Shown here: positions 25,605 to 34,151 of the stretch, in pieces
Layout: every line of letters begins with the position of its first letter
How positions within the stretch are numbered: position 1 is the stretch's first letter
Origin: Hamadaea flava
Lineage (GTDB): Bacteria > Actinomycetota > Actinomycetes > Mycobacteriales > Micromonosporaceae
DNA length: 64,000 nucleotides
Assembly: GCF_024172085.1 (NCBI RefSeq)
Contig: NZ_JAMZDZ010000001.1
Coordinates: 6,324,001 to 6,388,000, forward strand
Direction of reading: 5' to 3'
Notes under the pieces: generated by a model
Told to the model about the DNA's origin: nothing
The model's input: only the letters and a program-made list of their open reading frames with translations
The model's database searches: none
Position numbers and translations under genes: made by a program

Positions 25605-26777
25605 ATGAAGCCGCTGGACGGCATCAAGGTCGTCGAGGTCGCGACCGTCATCGCCGGCCCGCTCGCGGGGGCGTTCCTCGGCGACTTCGGCGCCGACGTC
25701 GTGAAGATCGAGCATCCGAAGGTGCCCGACACCGCCCGTGGTCATGGCCCCGGCGGATTGTGGGGACGCGTCCTCATGCGCAACAAGCGGTGCGGCACGC
25801 TGAATCTGTCCACACCGGAGGGTGCGGAGCTGCTGAAGCGCCTGCTCGCCGACGCCGACGTCCTCGTGGAGAACTTCCGACCCGGCACCCTCGAACGCTG
25901 GGGACTCGGCCCGGAGGTGCTCCACGAGGTGAACCCGCGCCTGGTCATCGCCCGGATCAGCGGGTTCGGCCAGACCGGGCCCTACGCCTCGCGCGCCGGA
26001 TTCGGCACGCTGGCCGAGGCGATGTCGGGGTTCGCGATGGCGACCGGCGAACCGGGTGGGCCGCCGACGCTGCCCCCGTTCGGGCTCGCCGACTCGGTCA
26101 CCGGCCTGTCCGCGGCGTACGCCGTCCTCCTTGCACTGCGATCCCGGGACGTCACCGGCGCCGGGCAGGTCGTCGACCTCTCCCTGGTCGAGCCGATCAT
26201 GGCGATGCTGGGCCCCCAGGTCACCTGGTGGAAGGAGCTGGGCTACGTCTCACCCCGGCTCGGCAACCGGTCGGCCAACAACGCGCCGCGGAACGCGTAC
26301 CGGTGCTCGGACGGGCACTGGGTCGCGGTCTCGACCAGTGCGACGTCGGTCGCCGAGCGGGTGATGCGCCTGGTGGGGCTGCCCGAAGTCGTCGACGAAC
26401 CGTGGTTCGCCACTGGTGCGGGGCGCGCCCAACATGTCGACCTGCTCGACAAGGCGGTCGCCGACTGGATCGCGGCCCGCCCCCGATCCCTGGTGCTGAA
26501 GGCGTTCGCGGAGGCCGACGCGGCCGTCGGCCCCGTCTACGAGGTCCCCGAACTCGCCGAGGATCCCCAGCTCGCCGCCCTCGGCACGTTCGTCGAGGTG
26601 CCCACGGCCGAAGGCGGTGAACTGCTCATGCAGAACGTCCCGTTCCGGCTCTCCGCCACCCCCGGCGAGATCCGTGAGGCCGGCCGCCCGCACGGCGCCG
26701 ACACCGACGCGATCCTCGCCGACCTCGGCCTGACCGAACAGGAGATAGCCGGCCTGCGCGAACGAGGAGTGGTCTGA
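25605..26777 (+). CDS. CaiB/BaiF family (class III) CoA-transferase
   Basis: The 390-residue protein has the family signatures: LDGIKVVEVATVIAGPLAG at the start, DVVKIEHP, the catalytic Asp in VVDLSLVEPI (about residue 188) and the long interlocked-ring middle region. These enzymes move CoA between carboxylic acids such as formate, oxalate, mesaconate or succinate/malate. The next gene encodes a CitE-type lyase and starts on its stop codon. The likely job is to form an acyl-CoA that the lyase splits. Confidence 0.9.
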   Translation: MKPLDGIKVVEVATVIAGPLAGAFLGDFGADVVKIEHPKVPDTARGHGPGGLWGRVLMRNKRCGTLNLSTPEGAELLKRLLADADVLVENFRPGTLERWGLGPEVLHEVNPRLVIARISGFGQTGPYASRAGFGTLAEAMSGFAMATGEPGGPPTLPPFGLADSVTGLSAAYAVLLALRSRDVTGAGQVVDLSLVEPIMAMLGPQVTWWKELGYVSPRLGNRSANNAPRNAYRCSDGHWVAVSTSATSVAERVMRLVGLPEVVDEPWFATGAGRAQHVDLLDKAVADWIAARPRSLVLKAFAEADAAVGPVYEVPELAEDPQLAALGTFVEVPTAEGGELLMQNVPFRLSATPGEIREAGRPHGADTDAILADLGLTEQEIAGLRERGVV

Positions 26778-27559
26778 TGCTGACCTGGCTTTACGTACCC
26801 GGCGACCGGCCCGAACGCTTCCGCAAGGCGCTCGCCTCCGGCGCCGACACGGTCATCGTCGACCTGGAGGACGCCGTTGCGCCCGCTCGGAAGGCGTACG
26901 CCCTGGACGCGGTGACCGACCTGCTCGGTTCCACCCACTCGGTGCCGGTCCAGGTACGCATCAGCGCGTTCGAACAGCTCGACACCTTGACGGGGCTGCC
27001 CGGCCTGGCCGGCGTACGCGTCCCGAAGGTGGAGACGCCCCAGGCGGTCCGGGCCGCCGCGGTCGCCGGAGTCCCGGTGCACGCGCTGATCGAGTCGGCC
27101 CGTGGTGTCGAGGCGGCGTTCGAGATCGCGACCGTTTGCGGGCCGGACGGCTCGATCGGGCTCGGCGAGGCCGACCTGAGCGCCGATCTGCACGTCTCCG
27201 CCGAGGCCGGGCTAGCCTGGCCCCGATCCCGCGTCGTCGTCGCCGCGCGGGCCGCCGGACTCGGCCCGCCAGCGATGTCGGTCTACCCGCACGTCTCCGA
27301 CCTGGATGGGCTGGCTGCGTCCTGCGTCACCGGGCGTGGGCTCGGTCTGCTCGGGCGGGCCGCCATCCACCCCCGGCAACTGCCCGTCATCGTCGAGGCG
27401 TTCCGGCCGAGTGAACCCGAGGTGGAAAAGGCGGCAGAGTTGCTCTCCGCATTCGATCCGGATGCGGGGACTGCTGTCCTTTCCGACGGCCGATTCGTGG
27501 ATATCGCAATGGTGGCGGCGGCGCGGCGTACGGTCGAATTGGCCGCCCGCTTCTCCTAG
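26777..27559 (+). CDS. CitE-like HpcH/HpaI aldolase family lyase
   Basis: The 260-residue TIM-barrel enzyme has the CitE/malyl-CoA-lyase pattern: LYVPGDRPERFRKAL, VIVDLEDAV (metal and acid residues) and RVPKVETP. It also has ALIESARGVEAA with the metal-binding Glu, and IGLGEADLSADL with the metal-binding Asp. Relatives split malyl-CoA, citramalyl-CoA or beta-hydroxyacyl-CoA esters. It is short, as are stand-alone CitE-like proteins. TGATG couples it to the CoA-transferase. It closes the catabolic island; a hairpin at 27624 follows. Confidence 0.88.
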   Translation: MLTWLYVPGDRPERFRKALASGADTVIVDLEDAVAPARKAYALDAVTDLLGSTHSVPVQVRISAFEQLDTLTGLPGLAGVRVPKVETPQAVRAAAVAGVPVHALIESARGVEAAFEIATVCGPDGSIGLGEADLSADLHVSAEAGLAWPRSRVVVAARAAGLGPPAMSVYPHVSDLDGLAASCVTGRGLGLLGRAAIHPRQLPVIVEAFRPSEPEVEKAAELLSAFDPDAGTAVLSDGRFVDIAMVAAARRTVELAARFS

Positions 27560-27623
27560 TTGCGCCGGCGATGCCGGTCGGCTAATCTGTCAGCACGTCG
27601 TAGGCGAAAGCCGAAAGCGCCCC

Positions 27624-27651
27624 CTGAATGCCACCGCGAGGTGGCCTTCAG
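27624..27651 (+). terminator. Likely terminator of the catabolic island
   Basis: Stem CTGAA-t-GCCACC / GGTGGC-c-TTCAG (one mismatch) is closed by a GNRA loop, GCGA, and followed by GCGTTT. Confidence 0.55.
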
Positions 27652-27688
27652 CGTTTCCGGGGTCATGGGATCACGAGTACCGCCTTTC

Positions 27689-27719
27689 TTATCCACAGAA
27701 TGCGGTAGCGTTATCCACA
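27689..27719 (+). promoter_or_regulatory. Two perfect DnaA boxes upstream of the DUF3800 gene
   Basis: TTATCCACA occurs at 27689-27697 and 27711-27719, 22 bp apart (two helical turns) and in the same direction. Both copies are followed by similar bases (AATGCGGTA). The stretch is AT-rich for this genome. Confidence 0.6.
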
Positions 27720-27757
27720 GATCAAATGCGGTATTGCTCTGTCCTTATCGGTGGGCC

Positions 27758-27763
27758 TATCGT
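27758..27763 (+). promoter_or_regulatory. -10 box for a leaderless DUF3800 transcript
   Basis: TATCGT ends 6 nt before the GTG at 27770. The DnaA boxes lie 40-70 bp upstream, where they could influence this promoter. Confidence 0.4.
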
Positions 27764-27769
27764 CCACGG

Positions 27770-28699
27770 GTGCATCTGCTCTATCTCGACGAGTCAGGCG
27801 GCGTCGAGCCGCCCGACGGCCATCCGTCGGCCACGCCGGCCATGATCGTTCTCGGAGTGATCGTCGACGCCGACGTTCTCCGGTCGCTGACGTTCGCCTT
27901 CATGGACTTCAAGCGGGAGTACTTCCCGGCGAGGTTCCCCGGCGAGCCGTCTTATGACGACATCCTCAACGAGATCAAGGGCGCACGGCTTCTCCACCAG
28001 ACGCGGAGCAATTCACGAGACAGCCGTCGGCATGCCGATCATGCGCGGACCGGGCTGCTGGAGCTGGTGAGTCGCTTCGGTTGTCAGGTGGTCGGCCGGG
28101 TGTGGATCAAGCGGCCGGGTGAGAGATTGGATCCCGACCGCACTTACACCGATTCGGTGTGGCACATCGCAAGCCAGTTCTCGCGCTATCTGGAGCGTTC
28201 GAGTTCGCTGGGGTTCATCTATGCGGATGGGCGAAGCGAACGTCAGGACAGGATGCTGGCGCATTCGATCTTCACGGCGAAACATGGAGCTGTCGACGAT
28301 CCCTGCCGTCGAATTCCCGAGGTGCTTGCCTTTGCCGACAGCCGGAATCACGCGGGAATTCAGATCGCGGACATGCTCGCCTCCATGATCACGTTGCCTA
28401 TCGTGACGGCGGCTTACGGCGCTTCGCCAGGCACGATCCACGACTCGCCTCGCTACGCCGAGGTACGCGAGAAACATGGGAACGCCTTGCAGGCGTTCCC
28501 GTTCCGCTACTTCGACGAAACCGGCCGGGCGCGGGGCGGGATCGTCGTGAGCGATGCGGTGGCCACTCGGCCGAGCGCGATGCTGTTCGGGGCGAGCGGA
28601 TTCGGCGCGGAAGTGGTGAGCGAGGGGGAGTTGGAGATCACCATCCCGGTGCAGGCGGGCGCGGCGGCGACGGCTGGAAGCGTCAGCCCGGCCCGATAG
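27770..28699 (+). CDS. DUF3800-domain protein
   Basis: The 309-residue protein begins HLLYLDESGG, the conserved Asp-Glu start of DUF3800, a family with an RNase-H-like fold. Later conserved parts include FIYADGRSERQD and IQIADMLASMI with its Asp. DUF3800 proteins occur often near mobile elements and defence genes, but no partner gene is visible here. The GTG at 27770 starts the domain and sits 6 nt after TATCGT; the 70-residue upstream extension is Arg-rich and implausible. Codon use is less GC-biased than in the neighbours, a possible sign of later acquisition. Confidence 0.8.
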   Translation: MHLLYLDESGGVEPPDGHPSATPAMIVLGVIVDADVLRSLTFAFMDFKREYFPARFPGEPSYDDILNEIKGARLLHQTRSNSRDSRRHADHARTGLLELVSRFGCQVVGRVWIKRPGERLDPDRTYTDSVWHIASQFSRYLERSSSLGFIYADGRSERQDRMLAHSIFTAKHGAVDDPCRRIPEVLAFADSRNHAGIQIADMLASMITLPIVTAAYGASPGTIHDSPRYAEVREKHGNALQAFPFRYFDETGRARGGIVVSDAVATRPSAMLFGASGFGAEVVSEGELEITIPVQAGAAATAGSVSPAR

Positions 28700-28720
28700 G
28701 GTTGCTGAGGCGGTTGGGCT

Positions 28721-28760
28721 CGCGACGGCTCACAACGGCTCGGAACGGCTCGCGACGGAG
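28721..28760 (+). repeat. 10-bp tandem repeat before the DUF2786 gene
   Basis: Four 10-bp units of the form CRCRACGGCT/CGGAACGGCT lie directly before the ribosome binding site GGAGGGGG. Confidence 0.5.
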
Positions 28761-28769
28761 GGGGATGCG

Positions 28770-30047
28770 GTGGGGGACAAGCGCATGCCGACCGAGCGCG
28801 AGATCGTGGAGCGGATCGTCGCTGAGGGCGTCTTCGCGTACGACGCGCGGCGGCCGGCTGAGCTGACCCGGGCGGTGCAGGCGCTGGCTGCGCGCCCTGG
28901 GGCGTCGGCGGCGGTGTTCGCGCTGATGCAGGCCGAGGTGCTGGCGGTGTGGCAGCGCGGGTGGCAGCCGTTCGAGCTGCACCGGTCGGTGAAGAAGGCG
29001 TTGACCGAGGAGCACGCCCGGCTCGCCGGGGCGGCCATGCTCGCGCAGACACGGGCCTATGCCCCGGCCACGGTCGACGAACGCTGGCAGGCGCAACTCG
29101 CGCAGATCACAGCGAAACCCCGCAGCGCCGCGAGCCCCGGCAAAGCGGCGGATCCTGGCGGCCCCGGCAAGGCTGCGGGCCCAGATGAACCGGCGAACCC
29201 GGGCGACGACGCGAACCGGGATGGCGCGGTCGGGCAGGCCGATCCGCAGCTCGTGATTCAGACCATCTGGCACCTCCGGCGGCTGCCGGGTCTGCCGTTC
29301 CAGGGCCCGTTGCCGGGCGAGGCGCGGCCGCAGCACGTCTCGCCGAAGACGGTGGACCAGAAGATGCTCGACCGCGTACGCGCGCTGCTGGCGAAGGCGG
29401 AGTCGACGACCTTCCCGGAGGAGGCGGAGGCGTACACGGCCAAGGCGCAGGAGTTGATGACCCGGCACAGCATCGACTTCGCGTTGCTGATGGCGCGGAC
29501 GGGTGGCAAGGACGAGCCCGCTGTCCGGCGGATTCCGATCGACAACCCCTATGAGGCGGCGAAGACGCTGCTGCTTCAGGCGGTGGCCGAGGCGAACGGC
29601 TGCCGCTCGGTGTGGATGGAGTATTACGGGTTCGCCACTGTCACCGGGTTCCCCGGCGATCTGGACTCCGTCGAGCTGCTGTTCACGTCGTTGCTGGTGC
29701 AGGCCGTGGCGGCGATGACGCAGTCCGGCCCGAAGCAGGACCGGTTCGGGCGCAACAACACCCGGTCGTTCCGGCTGGCCTTCCTCACCGCGTACGCCCA
29801 GCGCATCGGCGAGCGGCTGCGGGGAGCGACCGAGACGGCGGTCAGCGAGACGATCCGGGACGTGGGGGAGAGCACGCTGTTGCCGGTGCTGAAGGCGCGG
29901 AGTGAGGAGGTCGCCGCGAAGTTCCAGGAGCTGTTCCCGGCGCTCAAGACCCGTTCGATCACCGTGTCGAACCGGCAGGGCTGGGCCGAGGGCCGGGCCG
30001 CCGCCGACCGCGCCGATCTCCACGGCCGCCGCGCCGTCCGCGAATAG
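28770..30047 (+). CDS. DUF2786-domain protein
   Basis: The 425-residue protein has the DUF2786 helix pair (MLDRVRALLAKAESTTFPEE ... AQELMTRHSI) at about residues 198-235. Before it are a helical N-terminal domain and a low-complexity Ala/Pro/Gly linker (about 110-150). After it is a conserved C-terminal region (RSFRLAFLTAYAQRIGERL). This architecture is common in streptomycetes and relatives and has no known function. The GTG at 28770 is preceded by GGAGGGGG. Confidence 0.8.
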   Translation: MGDKRMPTEREIVERIVAEGVFAYDARRPAELTRAVQALAARPGASAAVFALMQAEVLAVWQRGWQPFELHRSVKKALTEEHARLAGAAMLAQTRAYAPATVDERWQAQLAQITAKPRSAASPGKAADPGGPGKAAGPDEPANPGDDANRDGAVGQADPQLVIQTIWHLRRLPGLPFQGPLPGEARPQHVSPKTVDQKMLDRVRALLAKAESTTFPEEAEAYTAKAQELMTRHSIDFALLMARTGGKDEPAVRRIPIDNPYEAAKTLLLQAVAEANGCRSVWMEYYGFATVTGFPGDLDSVELLFTSLLVQAVAAMTQSGPKQDRFGRNNTRSFRLAFLTAYAQRIGERLRGATETAVSETIRDVGESTLLPVLKARSEEVAAKFQELFPALKTRSITVSNRQGWAEGRAAADRADLHGRRAVRE

Positions 30048-30063
30048 CGCGCCGCCGTCCCCG

Positions 30064-30108
30064 GAAGCACGACGAGCCCCCCGAGAACCACGACGAGCCG
30101 CCCCCCGA
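30064..30108. repeat. Short tandem duplication after the DUF2786 gene
   Basis: Two units (21 and 24 bp) beginning GAAGCACGACGAGCC and GAACCACGACGAGCC lie 16 bp after the stop codon. Confidence 0.45.
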
Positions 30109-30161
30109 GGGCCGGAGTAAGCCCTCCGCGAGTGGCCAAGGGCTGCGGGAAGCGGCTGGGC

Positions 30162-30230
30162 TGATCATGGCTGTCCATGATCATGGTCATTTCTGCGGTG
30201 CCATAGCGACATGGAATTGACCGTGATCAT
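30162..30230. repeat. GATCATG-rich palindromic element before pta
   Basis: Two alternative hairpins share sequence: TGATCATGG/CCATGATCA (9 bp, 4-nt loop, 30162-30183), and 13-nt arms at 30177-30189 with 30218-30230 (12 of 13 matched). The overlap would allow two exclusive folds. It resembles the elements at 21277 and 61514 in its GATCATG core. Confidence 0.5.
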
Positions 30231-30281
30231 GCCGCATGCCCGCCGAGGCAGGTAAGCAGAGTGGCCTCGGCGCGGCGGAAG

Positions 30282-30287
30282 TAGAGT
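30282..30287 (+). promoter_or_regulatory. -10 box before pta
   Basis: TAGAGT ends 7 nt before the GTG at 30295, fitting a leaderless pta-ackA transcript. Confidence 0.35.
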
Positions 30288-30294
30288 GATCTAC

Positions 30295-32379
30295 GTGGCG
30301 CGCAGCGTGTACGTGACCGGCCTGGATGCGGGCGGCGGCAAGTCGGCCATCGCTCTCGGCGTGGCGGAGTTGTTGTCCCGACGCGTACGCCGGATCGGGG
30401 TGTTCCGGCCGTTCACGCGGAAGGACGACGATCCGATCGTGGCGCTGCTGCGAGATCATTACGGGATGCCACCGGCTGCTGCCGCGACCGGCGTCCGGTA
30501 TGACGAGGCGGCGTTGATGCTGGCCCGGGGGCAGGTCGACGCCATGGTCGGGCTGATCCTCGAACGGTTCCACGAGGTCGAGCGCGGCTGTGACGCGGTG
30601 GTGATCGTCGGCACCGACTTCGGTGCGCCGGACGGTGGCGAGGGGGAGCCGACGTTCCCCGACGAGCTGGGCATGAATCTTCGGCTGGCCCGGGAGCTGG
30701 GTGCTCCGCTGCTGCCCGTGGTGGACGGCGACGGCCGGAGCGCGGCGGACCTCGACACTGCGATCCGGGGTGCTCGGCAGGCGGTGGCCGGTCATTCGGT
30801 GGTCGCGATCGTGGCCAATCGCGTCGCGCCTGAGCTGCGTTCTGGCGTACAAGCTGATCTTGATGGAACGCCGGTTTATGCCGTTCCGCGCGTCGCGGCC
30901 GTGAGCGCCCCGACGGTCGCGGAGGTTGTGCAGGTGCTGAACGCCACGCCGCTGCTGGGCAGTTCGCCGCAGGCGCTGGACCGGGACGTGCTGGACATCG
31001 TGGTCGGTGGCGCGACCGTGCCGACGTTCCTCGACCACGTGGGTGATGGCTGTCTGGTGGTCACTCCGGGTGACCGGTCCGACCTGATCGTCGCGGCCAT
31101 GGCCGCGCATTTCGCGGGCCTCGCGTCGATCTCCGGGCTGGTGCTGACGCTGGGCATCGAGCCCGACCCGCGGGTGGTCTCGCTGGTCGGGAGGTTCCGG
31201 GGCGAGGTTCCGGTGATATCGGTACGCGAGGACAGCTTCGACACCGTCGGCCGGCTCACCGGGCTTGAGGGTGCGTTGACGGCGCAGAATCAGCGGAAGG
31301 TGACCGCCGCGATCGGCGCGTTCGAGGCGTCTGTGGACGTTCCCGAGTTGACGGCCCGGCTGGATGTGACCAGGTCCGACGGCGTGACGCCGCTCATGTT
31401 CGAGTTCGAGCTGATCGAACGGGCGCGGGAGGATCTGCGCCACGTCGTGCTGCCGGAGGGCACCGAGGAGCGGGTGCTGCGCGCGGCCGAGCAGCTGCTG
31501 CGGCGCGGCGTGTGCGAGCTGACGCTGCTCGGCCCGGTCGACGTCATCCGGGAAAAGGCCCGGGACCTGGGGCTGGACCTCCGGCTCGACGACTCCGGGG
31601 CGCGCATCGTCGACCCCAACGCGAGCCAGTGGCGCAACGAGTTCGCCGCCACGTACGCCAAACTGCGCGAGCACAAGGGCATGACCGTGGACAAGGCGTG
31701 GGACCAGGTCGGCGACGTGAACTACTTCGGCACGCTGATGGTCCAGAGCGGACGTGCCGACGCGATGGTCTCCGGCTGTGTGCATCCGACCGCCGACACG
31801 ATCCGGCCCGCGTTCGAGATCATCAAGACTGCGGCGGGGGTGTCCATCGCGTCGAGCGTGTTCTTCATGTGCTTGGCGGATCGCGTACTGGTGTACGGGG
31901 ACTGCGCGATCAATCCGGACCCCAACCCGGAGCAGCTCGCCGACATCGCGATCTCCAGCGCGGCGACGGCTGAGCGGTTCGGGGTCGAGCCCCGGGTCGC
32001 GATGTTGTCCTACTCGACCGGGATCAGCGGGTTCGGCGCGGACGTCGACAAGGTCGCGCACGCCACCGAGCTGGTGCGCAAGCGCCGGCCGGACCTGCCG
32101 GTGGTCGGCCCGATCCAGTACGACGCGGCGGTCGACCCCAGCGTGGCCGCCACGAAGATGCCGGGCAGCGAGGTCGCCGGGCACGCCACCGTGCTGATCT
32201 TCCCGGACCTGAACACGGGCAACAACACGTACAAGGCGGTGCAACGCTCGGCGGGCGCGGTCGCGGTCGGCCCGGTCATGCAGGGCCTGCGCAAGCCGGT
32301 CAACGACCTGTCGCGCGGCGCCACCGTCCGCGACATCGTCTCCACGGTCGCGATCACCGCCATCCAGGCGGCCTCGTGA
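30295..32379 (+). CDS. pta: Phosphate acetyltransferase, long form
   Basis: The 694-residue enzyme interconverts acetyl-CoA and acetyl phosphate. It is the three-domain form. An N-terminal P-loop/BioD-like domain (VTGLDAGGGKSAIAL) comes first, then a middle DRTGG-type domain. The C-terminal catalytic PTA domain (about 375-690) has VVLPEGTEERVLRAAEQLL, SGCVHPTADT and ATVLIFPDLNTGN. The GTG at 30295 is favoured by the TAGAGT box 7 nt before it; GTG 30286, in the same frame, is the alternative. GTGA overlap couples it to ackA. Confidence 0.95.
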   Translation: MARSVYVTGLDAGGGKSAIALGVAELLSRRVRRIGVFRPFTRKDDDPIVALLRDHYGMPPAAAATGVRYDEAALMLARGQVDAMVGLILERFHEVERGCDAVVIVGTDFGAPDGGEGEPTFPDELGMNLRLARELGAPLLPVVDGDGRSAADLDTAIRGARQAVAGHSVVAIVANRVAPELRSGVQADLDGTPVYAVPRVAAVSAPTVAEVVQVLNATPLLGSSPQALDRDVLDIVVGGATVPTFLDHVGDGCLVVTPGDRSDLIVAAMAAHFAGLASISGLVLTLGIEPDPRVVSLVGRFRGEVPVISVREDSFDTVGRLTGLEGALTAQNQRKVTAAIGAFEASVDVPELTARLDVTRSDGVTPLMFEFELIERAREDLRHVVLPEGTEERVLRAAEQLLRRGVCELTLLGPVDVIREKARDLGLDLRLDDSGARIVDPNASQWRNEFAATYAKLREHKGMTVDKAWDQVGDVNYFGTLMVQSGRADAMVSGCVHPTADTIRPAFEIIKTAAGVSIASSVFFMCLADRVLVYGDCAINPDPNPEQLADIAISSAATAERFGVEPRVAMLSYSTGISGFGADVDKVAHATELVRKRRPDLPVVGPIQYDAAVDPSVAATKMPGSEVAGHATVLIFPDLNTGNNTYKAVQRSAGAVAVGPVMQGLRKPVNDLSRGATVRDIVSTVAITAIQAAS

Positions 32380-33458
32380 CCGGCCGGGTTCTCGTGCTGA
32401 ACTGCGGGTCGTCGTCCGTGAAATACCGGCTCTTCGACGACGGCGAGACGCTCGCGAAAGGCATCGCGGAGCGCGTCACCGATCACGAGGCGGCGCTGCG
32501 CGACATCCTGGCGCAGCTCGACCTCACCGGCCTCGTCGCGGTCGGCCATCGCGTGGTTCACGGTGGTACGCGGTTCTCCGCGCCCAGTCTCGTCGACGAC
32601 GAGCTGATCTCCGTGGTACGCGACCTGATCCCGTTGGCGCCGTTGCACAATCCGGCGAACCTGACCGGCATCGAAGTCGCCCGCAAGCTGCTGCCGGAGG
32701 TGCCGCAGGTGGCCGTCTTCGACACCGCGTTCCACCGGACCATGCCGCCCGCGGCGGCCACGTACGCCCTGGACTACGAGGTCGCCGAGCGCTTCGGCAT
32801 TCACCGGTACGGGTTCCACGGGACGTCGCACGCGTACGTGTCCCGGCGTACGGGGGAGTTGCTCGGCAAACCCGAGGCGAACGTGATCACCTTGCACCTC
32901 GGCAATGGCGCGAGTGCGTGCGCGGTGCGGGCGGGCCGGAGCGTGACGACCTCGATGGGATTCACGCCGTTGCCCGGATTGGTCATGGGCACGCGGTCCG
33001 GCGACATCGATCCGGCCGTCGTCTTCCACCTGGTTCGCGTGGGAGGGATGGGTCTCGACGAGGTGGACGAGCTGCTCAATCAGCGATCCGGGTTGAAGGG
33101 CCTGAGCGGCGTCAACGACATGCGGGACGTGCTGTCCCGGGTCGCGGCGGGCGACGAACGTGCCCAGCTGGCCTTCGACGTCTACTGCACCCGGATCAAG
33201 TCCTATGTCGGCGCGTACTACGCCCAGCTCGGGGCGCTGGACGCGATCACCTTCACCGCCGGAGTCGGTGAGAACGCGCCGGTGGTCCGGGCGGCGTCGC
33301 TGGCCGGGCTGGAACGGCTGGGCATCGAGGTCGACCCCGTACGCAACGCGGCCGGGGAGACGGTCATCTCGCCGGACGGGGCGGACATCGCCGTCCTCGT
33401 CGTCCCGACCGAGGAGGAGCTGGAGATCGCCACGCAGACCCTCGCGGCGGTCAGCTGA
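32376..33458 (+). CDS. ackA: Acetate kinase
   Basis: The 360-residue enzyme transfers phosphate between acetyl phosphate and ADP; with Pta it forms the acetate/acetyl-CoA switch. All ASKHA motifs are present: VLNCGSSSVKY, GHRVVHGG, FHGTSHAYVS, GTRSGDIDP and TAGVGENAP. It is about 35-40 residues shorter than the usual 395-400. The shortening lies mainly in the N-terminal half between the first motif and GHRVVHGG. The start overlaps the pta stop. Confidence 0.95.
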   Translation: MTGRVLVLNCGSSSVKYRLFDDGETLAKGIAERVTDHEAALRDILAQLDLTGLVAVGHRVVHGGTRFSAPSLVDDELISVVRDLIPLAPLHNPANLTGIEVARKLLPEVPQVAVFDTAFHRTMPPAAATYALDYEVAERFGIHRYGFHGTSHAYVSRRTGELLGKPEANVITLHLGNGASACAVRAGRSVTTSMGFTPLPGLVMGTRSGDIDPAVVFHLVRVGGMGLDEVDELLNQRSGLKGLSGVNDMRDVLSRVAAGDERAQLAFDVYCTRIKSYVGAYYAQLGALDAITFTAGVGENAPVVRAASLAGLERLGIEVDPVRNAAGETVISPDGADIAVLVVPTEEELEIATQTLAAVS

Positions 33459-33461
33459 CGG

Positions 33462-33989
33462 TCAGGTGCCGTCCTCGGAGCCTTGGGCGAATTCGGCCGC
33501 TTCGAGCGCGCCCCCTTCGGTGTCTTCGAGTGCCCGTTCCAGCGCTCGATAGATCTTGCCGAACCGGTGGGTGTCGGCGATCCGGATCAGGCGGCGCTCC
33601 ACGCCGTCGATCACCGCACAGATCTCGTGCACCTGATGGCCCTGGTCGACGCTGTGATCGACGCGGTGCAGAGCCATCTCCAGCAGCGGGCCGGCGAAGC
33701 CGATCAGCGCCACCACGCCGGCCAACGGCAGCAGGACGCGCCCGGCGCCGGCCGCCTGGCCCACGACCCCGGCGAACACGTAGAGCACGCCGATCAGGGC
33801 GAGCAGCGCGCCGACGATCAGTGCGAAACCGATCACGCCGCGCTGGGTCCGGCGAAGGCGTACGGCGGGCTCGGCCACACCTTCGCGATGCCAGACGTAT
33901 TGCAGTCGCGCCAGGGGGATCCGGGATTCGCCGACGTGCAGCGCCTCGGAGGTGACCTGGACGTGCCGATCTCGATAGTAAACGATCAA
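33462..33989 (-). CDS. Membrane protein, DUF6232-like
   Basis: The 175-residue protein starts IVYYRDRHVQVTSEALHVG and has IPLARLQYVWHREG before two hydrophobic helices (about residues 50-72 and 84-105). A soluble tail has a conserved-looking HEICAVIDGVERRLIRI and an acidic end. This matches my memory of the actinobacterial DUF6232 family, whose function is unknown. The TTG at 33989 has GGGGGT about 7 nt before it. It is convergent with ackA, three bases apart. Confidence 0.65.
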   Translation of the reverse strand: MIVYYRDRHVQVTSEALHVGESRIPLARLQYVWHREGVAEPAVRLRRTQRGVIGFALIVGALLALIGVLYVFAGVVGQAAGAGRVLLPLAGVVALIGFAGPLLEMALHRVDHSVDQGHQVHEICAVIDGVERRLIRIADTHRFGKIYRALERALEDTEGGALEAAEFAQGSEDGT

Positions 33990-34151
33990 GATTGACCCCC
34001 ATCAACGTGGAACCATCCTCGCACGCCAAGCCCGTCCGCGCCCCATATGCTCGGCTCGAACGGGCGACCCGAGAATGACAAGGTGCCCGCCACGGTCCTA
34101 GCGGCTGACGCCGCTGCGAGCCGGGCGGCCAGCAGGAGTGGGTGACACAAC

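Noticed and set aside
27689-27719. The DnaA boxes as the chromosomal origin
   Set aside because: Only two boxes, no dnaA, dnaN, rpmH or gyrase genes, and ordinary metabolic genes on both sides.
27560-27769. N-terminal extension of the DUF3800 protein from an upstream start
   Set aside because: The extension is Arg-rich, covers the terminator hairpin and DnaA boxes, and the conserved domain starts at GTG 27770.
27770-30047. DUF3800 and DUF2786 genes as a defence island
   Set aside because: No nuclease, helicase, restriction or toxin partner is adjacent; the evidence is too thin for a defence claim.
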